A stretch of DNA of 9,377 nucleotides, taken from positions 1 through 9,377 of the forward strand of contig JAPCJV010000044.1 in NCBI GenBank assembly GCA_027886785.1, in the 5' to 3' direction. A model generated the notes under the pieces. The model searched no databases and was not told the origin of the DNA. It saw only the letters and a list, made by a program, of their open reading frames with translations. Source of the stretch: Nitrososphaerota archaeon (GTDB lineage Archaea; Thermoproteota; Nitrososphaeria; Nitrososphaerales; CADDZS01). This document shows, in pieces, positions 1-7,589 of the stretch (position 1 is the first letter of the stretch; every line of letters begins with the position of its first letter). The translations under genes were made by a program, and so were the position numbers.

Positions 1-707
1 AGAACGGCAATTCTGTCGCTAATTGATCCAGCAACCGCCAGATCATGCGTAATGAACACAACTGACATTCCAATCTTTTTGACTATCCCTTTCAGGAGTC
101 CAAGGACCTGAGCCTGAGTTGTTACATCAAGAGCTGTCGTAGGCTCGTCAGCAATCAACAAACTCGGTCTTTCAGCTACAGCCATAGCAAGCATGACCCT
201 TTGGTTCTGGCCTCCAGAGAGCTGGTGGGGGTATCGCTCCATCACGTCTCTGGCGTCTCCAATTTTTACCGAATTCAAAACTGAAGCGATCTCGCTTTCA
301 ACAGCTTCATCAGCTTGTTTCTCTCGATTTCTCTTATTTCTGACGAGGATTGATTCTCTGATTTGGCCTTTGATCTTCATAAGCGGATTTAGGCTCATGA
401 ACGGATTTTGGAATATCATGAAAATTCCGGTGCCACGAAGCTTGTCCATTTTTGATTTACTGAAAGATGTGATTTCGGTATCTCTGAAGTAAACTCGCGA
501 ACCTTTGAGAACGATCGAGTTAAACGACAGGAGACTTGCTATTGCGAGTGCGAGAGTAGACTTTCCTGAGCCGCTCTCGCCTACGATCGAGAGAATCTCT
601 CCTTCCCCTGCCGTTATTGAGATGTTTCTAAGAGCGTGCACACGTCCTAAAGATAATTTGTAGTCGACAGACAAGTTCTGGACTCTCAGCAGTTGGGAGT
701 CTTGCAA
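1..707 (-). CDS. dppD: Opp/Dpp-type ABC transporter ATPase (3' end cut by window)
   Basis: This is the cytoplasmic ATP-hydrolysing subunit that powers a peptide/nickel/opine-class importer. 235 codons are visible; the C-terminus lies off the left edge. All ATPase motifs are present: Walker A GESGSGKST (residues 43-51), Q-loop FQNPFMSLNP (from 99), signature LSGGQ (163-167), Walker B LLIADEP with D-loop ALD (183-194) and H-switch ITHD (219-222). The 'NPFMSLNP' Q-loop is typical of OppD/OppF and DppD/DppF. The start is TTG at 707-705: an in-frame TAA, the permease stop, lies two codons upstream, and the first ATG comes only near residue 87, past Walker A. The gene begins 6 bp after the permease C stop, so it is translated from the same message. 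The truncated end normally holds the oligopeptide-transporter C-terminal domain. Whether it is the D or F paralogue cannot be decided. Confidence 0.93.
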   Translation of the reverse strand, partial: MQDSQLLRVQNLSVDYKLSLGRVHALRNISITAGEGEILSIVGESGSGKSTLALAIASLLSFNSIVLKGSRVYFRDTEITSFSKSKMDKLRGTGIFMIFQNPFMSLNPLMKIKGQIRESILVRNKRNREKQADEAVESEIASVLNSVKIGDARDVMERYPHQLSGGQNQRVMLAMAVAERPSLLIADEPTTALDVTTQAQVLGLLKGIVKKIGMSVVFITHDLAVAGSISDRIAV

Positions 708-713
708 TTTCGA

Positions 714-1607
714 TTACAACTCGCCTGCGAACATGTCCCTCAATCCGTCGCCGAGGAGAGCCGCACCGATCACGATCGCGGTTATTACTATTCCAGGCAT
801 CATTGAGTACCACCACTGTTCGGGAAAATAATTGAGACCTGAAGCCACCATAGTCCCCCATTCTGGGGCTGGAGCCGGAACACCAAGGCCTAGGAAACTA
901 AGAATAGAATAGACCAATATGGTATTCCCCAAATCGATCGTCGCATACGAAATCAAAGTGTTCAGAGAGGATCTGAAGACGTGCTTTACAATTATGGTGA
1001 AACTAGAGATGCCCGAAAGGAGCGCTGAATCGATGAATTTCTGGTGTTTAATTTTGAGTGTCTCAGCTCTCAAAAGCCTAGCGTAAGATGGCCACCAAAC
1101 AACTACGAGAGCGATAATAGCGTAAACCGCACTTCTGCCGAGAGTTGCCTCAATCGTCAACGCAAGAATCAGTGCGGGGAACGCAAGAAAAAGATCCGTT
1201 ATGCGCATGTTCAACTCTTCAATTCCCTTGCCGAAGTAACCGGCTGGATATCCGATTATTCCACCGATCACGATCCCACCCGAAATTACAATGACAGAAA
1301 CGGCAGCATCTGTTGGAGCCGCATAAAGCACCCTGCTCCAGATATCTCTACCAAGATCGTCGGTTCCCATAAAGTGTGAAAAAGAGGGAGCGAGTAAAGA
1401 GTGAGAAAGTGACGACATTAAGGGGTTATACGGAAGCAGAGCCCAACCAAGTCCAGGAAAGTGGAAAAGCGATCCTGCAATTTGTAAGATTCCTTCGATA
1501 AGTGACCATCCATAAAACGCTGCGACTATTACCAAACCGAGAAGCGACGAAGGCCGAGAAGCAAGACGCTTAGCCCCATTTGCAACCCTTCTTGCCGAAA
1601 GTTCCAT
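714..1607 (-). CDS. dppC: Opp/Dpp-type ABC transporter permease, DppC-like
   Basis: This is one of the two transmembrane subunits of a peptide-class ABC importer (297 aa). Family landmarks are the GTDDLGRD motif at 81-88, which follows the N-terminal membrane helix and extracellular loop in DppC/OppC proteins, the EAA-type cytoplasmic loop around 191-217, the SFLGLGVPAP segment followed by PEWGTM (237-252), and a C-terminal GDGLRD. The EAA loop is degenerate: residues 193-199 read DSALLSG where EAARALG-like sequence is usual, and the usual 'HxxPN' is HVFRSSLN. A TTG lies immediately upstream at 1610, but the ATG at 1607 is preferred because it sits in TGATG, overlapping the stop of permease B by one base, a standard translational-coupling layout. 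Substrate cannot be read from the sequence. Confidence 0.93.
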   Translation of the reverse strand: MELSARRVANGAKRLASRPSSLLGLVIVAAFYGWSLIEGILQIAGSLFHFPGLGWALLPYNPLMSSLSHSLLAPSFSHFMGTDDLGRDIWSRVLYAAPTDAAVSVIVISGGIVIGGIIGYPAGYFGKGIEELNMRITDLFLAFPALILALTIEATLGRSAVYAIIALVVVWWPSYARLLRAETLKIKHQKFIDSALLSGISSFTIIVKHVFRSSLNTLISYATIDLGNTILVYSILSFLGLGVPAPAPEWGTMVASGLNYFPEQWWYSMMPGIVITAIVIGAALLGDGLRDMFAGEL

Positions 1608-2629
1608 CAATAGTTTGAACCGATCCTCACGCGTGGATCAATCGCCGCGTAAAGAAGATCCGCGATGAAATTGATGATTATGACCGAGATCGTGATGACG
1701 AGGACTGAGCCGATCAGAGTGGGGTAGTCGTAATTGTAGAGTGACTGTGTTATCAGGTACCCCATCCCCTCGTAGCTGAAGATCTCTTCAATTACGACGG
1801 ATCCCGCAATCAAAAATGCGAACGTAAGAGAGATCACAGTGATCACCGGGATCAAGGAATTCTTTAGGGCGTGCACGTAGGTCGCCCTTCGAGTTCCTAC
1901 ACCCTTCATGATCGCCGTCCTGACGTAGTCCGTACGAAGATTATCGAGCATGGCGGAACGCATTATCCTAGTGATCAATCCAAAGGAGATCAGCGCTAGC
2001 GAAACTGCGGGGAGTATTAGATGCAAAAGGGAGGAGAAAAAGAATGTGTAATTGCCATCGATCAATGCGTCCAGAGAAATAAGTCCGGTAATTGGTGTGG
2101 GCAGGGTTAGGGCAGGATCAGCCAGCTGACTGGGAGGGAATATGTGAGCGTTGTAGGCAAGGACAAATTGGAGTAACAAGGCTACAAGGAACGGGGGCAT
2201 ACTCCAGCTCAGGAGATAGGCAGCTCTAACCGAGTGATCCCCTGCTTTTTCCTGATGGGCAGCCGCGAAAGCTCCAGTGAAAATACCAATAATTATTGTC
2301 AGTCCCATTGCCACGAAGGTCAGTTCGAGAGTTCTGGGATAGTACGTTTCCACCAGAACGGAAACGGGCTGTTTGAAGTAGGGCGAAATTCCCAAGTTCA
2401 GGGTAAATACCGCGACCAAATAATAGTAAAGCTGCGTTAGAACCGGCTGGTCTAGGTGGTACTCGGTGATTACATTTTGGATCTCGGATTTTGAGGCATG
2501 AGGACCCGACCACACGTTGGCAGGATTTGGAGCAATAATATGAGTCAGAAGAAAAGTGAGGATGATGACCCCTATGACAAGAACTAATGAATAGATCGAA
2601 CGTTTGATTAAGAAGCTTGTAAACCCCAA
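1607..2629 (-). CDS. dppB: Opp/Dpp-type ABC transporter permease, DppB-like
   Basis: This is the partner transmembrane subunit (340 aa) of the same importer. It has the DppB/OppB layout: an N-terminal membrane helix starting FLIKRSIYSLVLV, a periplasm-side domain with YHLDQPVLTQ, then a block of helices with the EAA loop at about 235-262 (YVRTAIMKGV, HALKNSLIP), followed by VVIEEIFSYEGMG and a conserved C-terminal AIDPRVR. The start is TTG at 2629-2627. The first internal Met is near residue 108, inside the membrane domain, so an ATG start is ruled out. An AGGAG lies 12 bases upstream. The gene begins 68 bp after the DUF917 stop and ends overlapping permease C, so co-transcription with both is likely. 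Confidence 0.92.
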   Translation of the reverse strand: MGFTSFLIKRSIYSLVLVIGVIILTFLLTHIIAPNPANVWSGPHASKSEIQNVITEYHLDQPVLTQLYYYLVAVFTLNLGISPYFKQPVSVLVETYYPRTLELTFVAMGLTIIIGIFTGAFAAAHQEKAGDHSVRAAYLLSWSMPPFLVALLLQFVLAYNAHIFPPSQLADPALTLPTPITGLISLDALIDGNYTFFFSSLLHLILPAVSLALISFGLITRIMRSAMLDNLRTDYVRTAIMKGVGTRRATYVHALKNSLIPVITVISLTFAFLIAGSVVIEEIFSYEGMGYLITQSLYNYDYPTLIGSVLVITISVIIINFIADLLYAAIDPRVRIGSNY

Positions 2630-2641
2630 CAGTACATGATT

Positions 2642-2646
2642 CTCCT
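2642..2646 (-). promoter_or_regulatory. Shine-Dalgarno-like AGGAG upstream of dppB
   Basis: Reading the minus strand, AGGAG is followed after 4 bases by an ATG (2637-2635) and after 12 bases by the TTG that starts permease B. The ATG opens a 9-codon frame ending in TAA at 2610-2608, inside permease B and out of frame with it. The core AGGAG is the evidence for ribosome binding; the 12-base spacing to the TTG is longer than usual. Confidence 0.45.
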
Positions 2647-2697
2647 ATAGCAGAGTGAGCTTTTCGATCAGACGCTCCTAGGTTCCCATTATTGATT

Positions 2698-3807
2698 CTA
2701 AATCTTCGTAATCAGTTCCCCGAAGGGTACATAATCGTAATTGAATCCAAAGTGTTTTGGGCCGAAGAGTTCCAACCCCTTCTCCTTTCTCCACACTGGA
2801 TCAATACTGGATCCGATCACAACCACCTCAACCCCTTCTTTCAACTTGTCATTTGTGATCCCTAAACCTGATTTGGGATCGACGAACATGATCAGATCCG
2901 GAGGCATAACTGCGGGCTGTTGATCGATCCAGCACATGATGTGCTCATTCATGATCCAACTTTTCAAACTCTTTCCAGAAAACTGGTCAGACCCTTGGAC
3001 GAACGCCTCACCGTACAGGAATCCTTTCTCGTCCTTCCAGGTGTATTTTGACACTGACCCTTGGAAGATTTTTCTGCCATTATTCAAATTCCTAATTACT
3101 TCTGCGATAGGATCTTTTCCTCGGTCCATAGCCTCTCTTCTTGAGCGGCCGATTTCAATGCATTTTGAAATGGTGCCCAAGACAGCGCACTCTCTCGCCT
3201 TTGAAACCGTAAGGGGAGTATCGACGACCGCGACGTGGCCACCTGAAATAACGCTTGCATAACGAGCGATCGCTTCATAATCATCGATGCCCGCATATCT
3301 CTCGACTAAAAATTCATTGCCTGTTTCGCTCACTATGGCCGATGGGGACATTGGAATTCCAAAAATGTGCACCGTACTTTGGTGCAACTCAGGTCCCGCC
3401 CTTCCCATCAGATCTCCATCCAGCATCGGGATTCCGAGTTTGGACGCGACAGCCAAAGAGGCTGCCGTGTTGCCTCCCCCGATTTCACTTGCTATAGTAC
3501 CCGAAATTTTCTTGCCCAACTTTGATTCGAGTAATTTGAACGCGGTTTCAATCGGATCGTCTACAATTTTCGGGGCTGATTTTTTTGCGGATATTGGAGG
3601 AGCCACGGATCCCACAAAATAGGGGCTTGCCAAAATAGAATCCTTGTCGAACTCTTCCCAAGAAGCGATCAAAAGCTTCTTGCCCTGCTTCAAAATACTC
3701 ACTAGGGTCTCGAGCCCTTTTCCCGGATCTCCTCCGCCTCCGACACCGAGGAGGGTTGCACCTACAATGAGGTCTTCGAGCTCTTGCTTCGTAGTCAAAG
3801 ATTTCAA
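2698..3807 (-). CDS. DUF917 / S-methyl-thiohydantoin desulfurase-like protein
   Basis: 369 aa, close to the usual length of the DUF917 family (now named in Pfam after S-methyl-thiohydantoin desulfurase). Visible landmarks are the glycine-rich GVGGGGDP at 21-28, EIGGGN at 108-113, PMLDGDLMGRAGPEL (127-141) and SGGHVAVV (188-195). Established background: a DUF917 member acts as the thioxo-imidazolidine propionate desulfhydrase in bacterial ergothioneine breakdown, and many others sit uncharacterised near hydantoinase genes. The substrate here is unknown. The start is TTG at 3807; the frame is open only back to a TAA about 90 bases upstream with no ATG or GTG, and the first Met is beyond residue 120, after the GGGGDP motif. 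A second TTG at 3798 is possible. It is the first gene of the probable operon with the ABC importer, so the importer may feed it. No membrane segment or signal peptide is seen; it should be cytosolic. Confidence 0.88.
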   Translation of the reverse strand: MKSLTTKQELEDLIVGATLLGVGGGGDPGKGLETLVSILKQGKKLLIASWEEFDKDSILASPYFVGSVAPPISAKKSAPKIVDDPIETAFKLLESKLGKKISGTIASEIGGGNTAASLAVASKLGIPMLDGDLMGRAGPELHQSTVHIFGIPMSPSAIVSETGNEFLVERYAGIDDYEAIARYASVISGGHVAVVDTPLTVSKARECAVLGTISKCIEIGRSRREAMDRGKDPIAEVIRNLNNGRKIFQGSVSKYTWKDEKGFLYGEAFVQGSDQFSGKSLKSWIMNEHIMCWIDQQPAVMPPDLIMFVDPKSGLGITNDKLKEGVEVVVIGSSIDPVWRKEKGLELFGPKHFGFNYDYVPFGELITKI

Positions 3808-3910
3808 GAAGAATTCAGGGCGACAGTCGAATGCGGCGGTAATAAGAATTCCACGTTCAGCTGTTAATTCTTAAAGCGCGATATTCCATTTTTTTCTAGC
3901 AGAACGAGTC
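3808..3910. promoter_or_regulatory. Divergent promoter region between DUF917 and NicX/M29-like genes
   Basis: A 103-bp spacer separates two divergent start codons. An AT-rich block TTAATTCTTAAAG at 3864-3876 could act as an archaeal TATA element for the plus-strand gene, placing transcription start near 3897 and giving a leader of about 14 bases. A T7 run lies at 3889-3895. On the minus strand the same block, or the TTCTTATTA stretch around 3840-3848, could serve the DUF917 operon. No clear operator repeat was found. Assignment rests on base composition and spacing only. Confidence 0.3.
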
Positions 3911-4942
3911 ATGACAAAATCAGGAAGTACTCCGAAAGCAGTTTCAAAGACCGCAATCAAACTCGTCCGAGATCTTTTGAAAACCAGAGAGGACGAAACG
4001 GTCGCAATTACTTGTGATACTGAAAGCGATTGGGATTTCGTGACCTCTGTTGAGGGTGCCGTGAACTCAATTGGCGCGAGACCATTAGTGATCCGGACGA
4101 AAGCTCCACCCCACGTGGGAAGGGCTGCGGAACCCTATCTGCCATTGGACAGTCTGGTTTCTGCAGTGTCCGAATCGGATGTTTGGATCGAGCTCAACGG
4201 AAAGTGGTTACTCTACTCCAAGGTTTGGGAAGAAGCAATGAAAAGAAAAAGGACGCGATACATGTGCCTTGTTGGGATGAACGTGGACATGGCAAATAGA
4301 TGCATTGGAAAGATCGACGTCCCAGAAATCCTTGATTTTCAGCGCAGAATCCAAAAAGTCACCAAGGGTGCAAGGGAAATGCGCTATACTACACCGGGCG
4401 GAACCAATGTTGCTTTTGAAAACGATCCAAGCAGGCCGGTTCTAGTCGAAGGAGACGTTTCGGGACCTGGAGAGTACATGTTGTTAGGGCAGGTAGATTG
4501 GGCCCCAATTGAGGAGACGGTCAACGGTACTATCGCATTCGACGGATCCGTGAATCCTCCCGACAATCTCGGTTTGCTGAAACATGCGATAAATTTGGAA
4601 GTGAAGAACGGAAAGGTCACTCGGGTCTACGGGAGTCCAGAAGCAAAGATGTACGAAAAATGGCTCAAGAGTTTGAACGACGAAAACATATACACTTTAG
4701 CTCACTTGTCGTACGGTTGCAACCCTGGTGCAAGATTAACGGGGAACGTTTTGGAAGACGAGCGAATTTGGGGAGTACTCGAATGGGGCCTCGGAAATCA
4801 GAGTGGGACCTTTGAAGCTTTGGATACGAGAGCCATTTCACATTCGGATGGCATCACTCTGAAACCGACGCTTAGAGGCGACGGAGAACTGATCATAGAC
4901 AAAGGAAAATTTGTTCACGAGTCTCTGAACGAATCGAAATAG
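3911..4942 (+). CDS. M29 aminopeptidase / 2,5-dihydroxypyridine dioxygenase (NicX)-like metalloenzyme
   Basis: 343 aa, cytosolic by appearance. The C-terminal half carries the metal-site signatures of the superfamily shared by M29 aminopeptidases (AmpS/AmpT) and NicX: AHLSYGCNPGA with H265, and SHSDGI with H311 and D313. A glutamate-rich segment VEGDVSGPGEY (179-189) precedes them. The pattern of two His and one Asp, with the first His at 265, resembles what I recall for Pseudomonas NicX (His265, His318, Asp320), a mononuclear iron enzyme that opens a pyridine ring. Classical M29 peptidases bind two metals and carry extra Glu ligands. The N-terminal half (about 10-150) is a Rossmann-like domain, as in NicX-type proteins, with ARPLVIRTKAPP in it. 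Whether it is a peptidase, a ring-cleaving dioxygenase or something else is open. The start is ATG at 3911 with only a weak purine tract before it. It faces away from the DUF917 gene and converges on the M20 gene, whose end lies 47 bp away. Confidence 0.8.
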   Translation: MTKSGSTPKAVSKTAIKLVRDLLKTREDETVAITCDTESDWDFVTSVEGAVNSIGARPLVIRTKAPPHVGRAAEPYLPLDSLVSAVSESDVWIELNGKWLLYSKVWEEAMKRKRTRYMCLVGMNVDMANRCIGKIDVPEILDFQRRIQKVTKGAREMRYTTPGGTNVAFENDPSRPVLVEGDVSGPGEYMLLGQVDWAPIEETVNGTIAFDGSVNPPDNLGLLKHAINLEVKNGKVTRVYGSPEAKMYEKWLKSLNDENIYTLAHLSYGCNPGARLTGNVLEDERIWGVLEWGLGNQSGTFEALDTRAISHSDGITLKPTLRGDGELIIDKGKFVHESLNESK

Positions 4943-4989
4943 GCCTCTGTCATTTTGGATCAGAACTAGGATAAGGAGCATAATTGTCC

Positions 4990-6228
4990 TTAATCTGAAA
5001 CAAGAGGTATTGCAGCAAAGACCTTTGCATCTGTAAGCAGATTTTCGATCTTGGAATACTCGTTCGGCTCGTGAGGAATATCCTCCACTGTGCTCCACAC
5101 CGCGGTCGGGAACCCTTCCTTTCGGAGCAGGTTGCCCACCGTCAATCCGCCGATTCCCACCAGTTTGGGCTGTTTTTTCGTGACAACGTAAATCGCTTTT
5201 TCTAGCAACTGCGCCACTGGGCTCGAAGCCAGTGTAGGGGGCCCAGCATCATCGCGGTTTATGATATCAAGACTGATTTTCACTCCGTTTTCTCTTTCTG
5301 AGAGCGAAATTTGGTCCTTAATAATAAAGAGGACATCATCGAGTGAATACTCCGGAAGTACCCTGCAATCAAAGTAAAACACATCCATTCCGGGAACCGT
5401 ATTGATATTCGGAACGTTTGCTTCAATTTTTGTCGGCTCGAAGGTAGATGGCGGCTCATCAAACAGTTCATTTGTTTTTGTGTACTTCTGATGGAGCACT
5501 CGATCCAGATTTAGGGCAAGTTCCATCCCCGAACGGTGAGCGTTTTTGCCCCGGCTCGGGGTACTCGCATGTACCTGTTTTCCTTGGGTAGTTATCTTGA
5601 ACCACAGCAAGTTTTTTTCAGCGATTTCGATAGTTAATCCATCAGCAGTGCCTGCATCAGGCACGATCATCAAATCCTCCTGCATGAAGTACTTGTGCGA
5701 CAGAAGATACTTTACACCAAAATCACTTCCGTACTCTTCATCCGCAACGGCCCAGACACCGACATTGAAAGGTAGATCGATGCCTAACAGTTTGAGTTCT
5801 CGAAGAGCAAACAAACTGGATACTAAGGCTTGACCGTTGTCTTCCGCCCCTCTCGCAAAGATCTTTCCATCTTTGACAACAGGATCAAAAGGATCAGTAT
5901 TCCATAGATCTCGACTACCTTCAGGGACCGTGTCCATGTGAGACAGAAACCAAAGGGTCTTTGTTCGATCTCTTCCTTCAATCTTAGAGGAGAGATTAGG
6001 TCTCACCCCACCTTTGTAGTCTCGATCTGGAACATCGATTCTTGAAACCCGAAAACCCTCAGATTCGAGGAAGCGTTGAATGAAATCCGCTCTCTCGATT
6101 TCTCCGGGGCCGCCCATCCTCGGATTTACAGAATTAATCCTTAACATCTGCACAAAGAAATCTACAATCCTATTCCGATCTTTCTCGATGCTCTCGCTTA
6201 TTCGCGGAATGAATTCGTATAATCCCAA
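4990..6228 (-). CDS. M20 family metallo-hydrolase (archaeal DapE/ArgE-like peptidase)
   Basis: 412 aa, a full-length M20 zinc hydrolase. The metal and catalytic residues are all visible: SHMDTVP with H97 and D99, GAEDNGQ with D130, ADEEYGS with the E164 base and E165 ligand, PDAGT with D191, HASTP with H220 in the lid/dimerisation domain, and HEPNEY with H386. Enzymes of this family cleave an amide bond next to a free carboxylate: dipeptides, N-acyl or N-carbamoyl amino acids, or succinyl-diaminopimelate. The sequence most resembles a group of archaeal M20 proteins often mislabelled 'diaminopimelate aminotransferase'; its substrate is not established. The start is TTG at 6228, with an in-frame TGA three codons upstream. 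A Met at residue 28 would remove part of the first helix, so TTG is preferred. It lies 50 bp downstream of the MFS gene and is probably co-transcribed with it, though an AT-rich CATATAG overlapping the MFS stop could be an internal promoter. Confidence 0.9.
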   Translation of the reverse strand: MGLYEFIPRISESIEKDRNRIVDFFVQMLRINSVNPRMGGPGEIERADFIQRFLESEGFRVSRIDVPDRDYKGGVRPNLSSKIEGRDRTKTLWFLSHMDTVPEGSRDLWNTDPFDPVVKDGKIFARGAEDNGQALVSSLFALRELKLLGIDLPFNVGVWAVADEEYGSDFGVKYLLSHKYFMQEDLMIVPDAGTADGLTIEIAEKNLLWFKITTQGKQVHASTPSRGKNAHRSGMELALNLDRVLHQKYTKTNELFDEPPSTFEPTKIEANVPNINTVPGMDVFYFDCRVLPEYSLDDVLFIIKDQISLSERENGVKISLDIINRDDAGPPTLASSPVAQLLEKAIYVVTKKQPKLVGIGGLTVGNLLRKEGFPTAVWSTVEDIPHEPNEYSKIENLLTDAKVFAAIPLVSD

Positions 6229-6278
6229 TCTTCTTCAAATCCCTTCCGAAGAAATCCAATATTAAGAATTCATCTTCT

Positions 6279-7517
6279 CTATATGCTATTTTTGAAATCT
6301 TGAGATTTTGAATCTCCTACAGCGCTTCGGTACTTTGCCATGGTGAAAACGAGGGAGGCGCTGATCAGCAGAACAGCGTACGTTTGCCATGCAGACGAGT
6401 AGGTTCCGGTCTTCTCGACTATGAGTCCAAAAAGAGGAGCACCAACTACCTGCCCGGTCATTGCCAAAGAAAAGGCGAGAGACGTTCCTACTGCTTCGTA
6501 CCCGGTATCAGAATACTCTCCAGATAGCGCTAGAAAAACTCCATTCCATCCCAAAGCGCCAAATCCAAGTAGCGCCACCACAGCGACCAGTACCCAGATG
6601 TTCGCATTTGGCCCAGTAAATGACAAGAGAACCAGCGTCACCGATGAGGTAAGGGATATCACGAGAAGATCCAATATCCGGTTTCCGTGAAGTAGCCTGT
6701 CGCTCACGAGTCCAAAAACAGGTCTGCCCAAAGTGCCTGCCATGTTCACGAGCGAAAGAAACAAACCCGCCTCTACCACATTGTACCCCCATTTGTCTTG
6801 GGCGAACAGCGCAATGTAGGTGGACACGGCCGCTTGGACAGATGCATAGAAAAAACCCACTCCACCGACCCAACGTAGGTTGCTATTTTTCAACGAGAGC
6901 GACAATCCTTCGCGAAGAAAGGCGAACCCCTTCTTGGAGTTAGGATTCGATTCTGATTCCTTGTACCACAAGAGAAAGGAGGAGCCGATGAGAACAAGGA
7001 TGCCAGCTACGATGAAGCTTGCAGGAAGGCCGTACCTGACTCCAATTACCGGTAGAAGTGCACCCGCGATTGAAGCTCCCACCGTGGTGCCGGTCTGCTT
7101 TAGCCCCATGACGGAACTGCGCTGATTTTTGGAAAACCAATTTATGATCGCCTTGCTAGTAACGGGAGTGATGGAGCTGTAACCGAATCCAACACCCAGC
7201 ACTGAAATTGCGAGCCCCGTAAAGTCATGGGCAAAAGAAGCACCCAAAATGGAAACAGCTTCAAGGACATGTCCAAGAAAAAGGATTTTTCTCACGCCCA
7301 AATAATCCGCGATCGCTCCAAAAAATACTGAGACGCTTACTATGCCCAAATAGGTGATGCCCACAAGTTCTCCGATTTCGGTGGGAGTTAGGGCAACTCG
7401 AGTTACGAGCAACGGTCCGAGTGCGGGAACCGCGAAAATCAAGATCGCTGCGGTAGTTTGGGAAGTCCAAACAATTCCGAAATTTTCTAATTGGGTTCTC
7501 TTACCGAAACCATCCAA
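6279..7517 (-). CDS. Major facilitator superfamily transporter
   Basis: 412 aa, with hydrophobic segments throughout consistent with 12 transmembrane helices. The MFS motif A appears twice, once per half: GAIADYLGVRK (67-77) and GLVSDRLLHGNR (269-280). A cytoplasmic central loop (about 186-212) rich in Ser, Asn and Lys separates the halves. INWFSKNQRSSVMGLKQTG (125-143) is typical of anion/cyanate/nitrate-type and oxalate-formate-like MFS subfamilies, but substrate cannot be assigned. The start is TTG at 7517: an in-frame TAG lies nine codons upstream, and the first internal Met is near residue 137. An AGGAG (7532-7536) lies 14 bases before the TTG. It heads a two-gene unit with the M20 hydrolase, so it could import that enzyme's substrate or export its product. 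Confidence 0.92.
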   Translation of the reverse strand: MDGFGKRTQLENFGIVWTSQTTAAILIFAVPALGPLLVTRVALTPTEIGELVGITYLGIVSVSVFFGAIADYLGVRKILFLGHVLEAVSILGASFAHDFTGLAISVLGVGFGYSSITPVTSKAIINWFSKNQRSSVMGLKQTGTTVGASIAGALLPVIGVRYGLPASFIVAGILVLIGSSFLLWYKESESNPNSKKGFAFLREGLSLSLKNSNLRWVGGVGFFYASVQAAVSTYIALFAQDKWGYNVVEAGLFLSLVNMAGTLGRPVFGLVSDRLLHGNRILDLLVISLTSSVTLVLLSFTGPNANIWVLVAVVALLGFGALGWNGVFLALSGEYSDTGYEAVGTSLAFSLAMTGQVVGAPLFGLIVEKTGTYSSAWQTYAVLLISASLVFTMAKYRSAVGDSKSQDFKNSI

Positions 7518-7531
7518 AAAATGCTTTAACT

Positions 7532-7536
7532 CTCCT
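7532..7536 (-). promoter_or_regulatory. Shine-Dalgarno-like AGGAG upstream of the MFS gene
   Basis: On the minus strand AAAGGAGAG precedes the TTG start of the MFS transporter with a 14-base spacer after AGGAG. No other start codon is available between it and the TTG in frame. It supports the TTG choice, although the spacing is long. Confidence 0.45.
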
Positions 7537-7589
7537 TTGATCTAGGATATTTCGTAAATTCCAATCCATTTACTAGCGAGACGAAGACT

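Noticed and set aside
193..492. 99-residue plus-strand open frame
   Set aside because: It lies antisense to the ABC ATPase, whose motifs are complete on the other strand; its own product has no family features.
2226..2513. 95-residue minus-strand open frame inside permease B
   Set aside because: It is an alternate frame of the permease with a composition unlike a real protein and no start signal.
3889..3895. T7 run as a terminator
   Set aside because: It sits just before the ATG of the plus-strand gene with no gene ending upstream on that strand, so it is more likely part of the promoter or leader.
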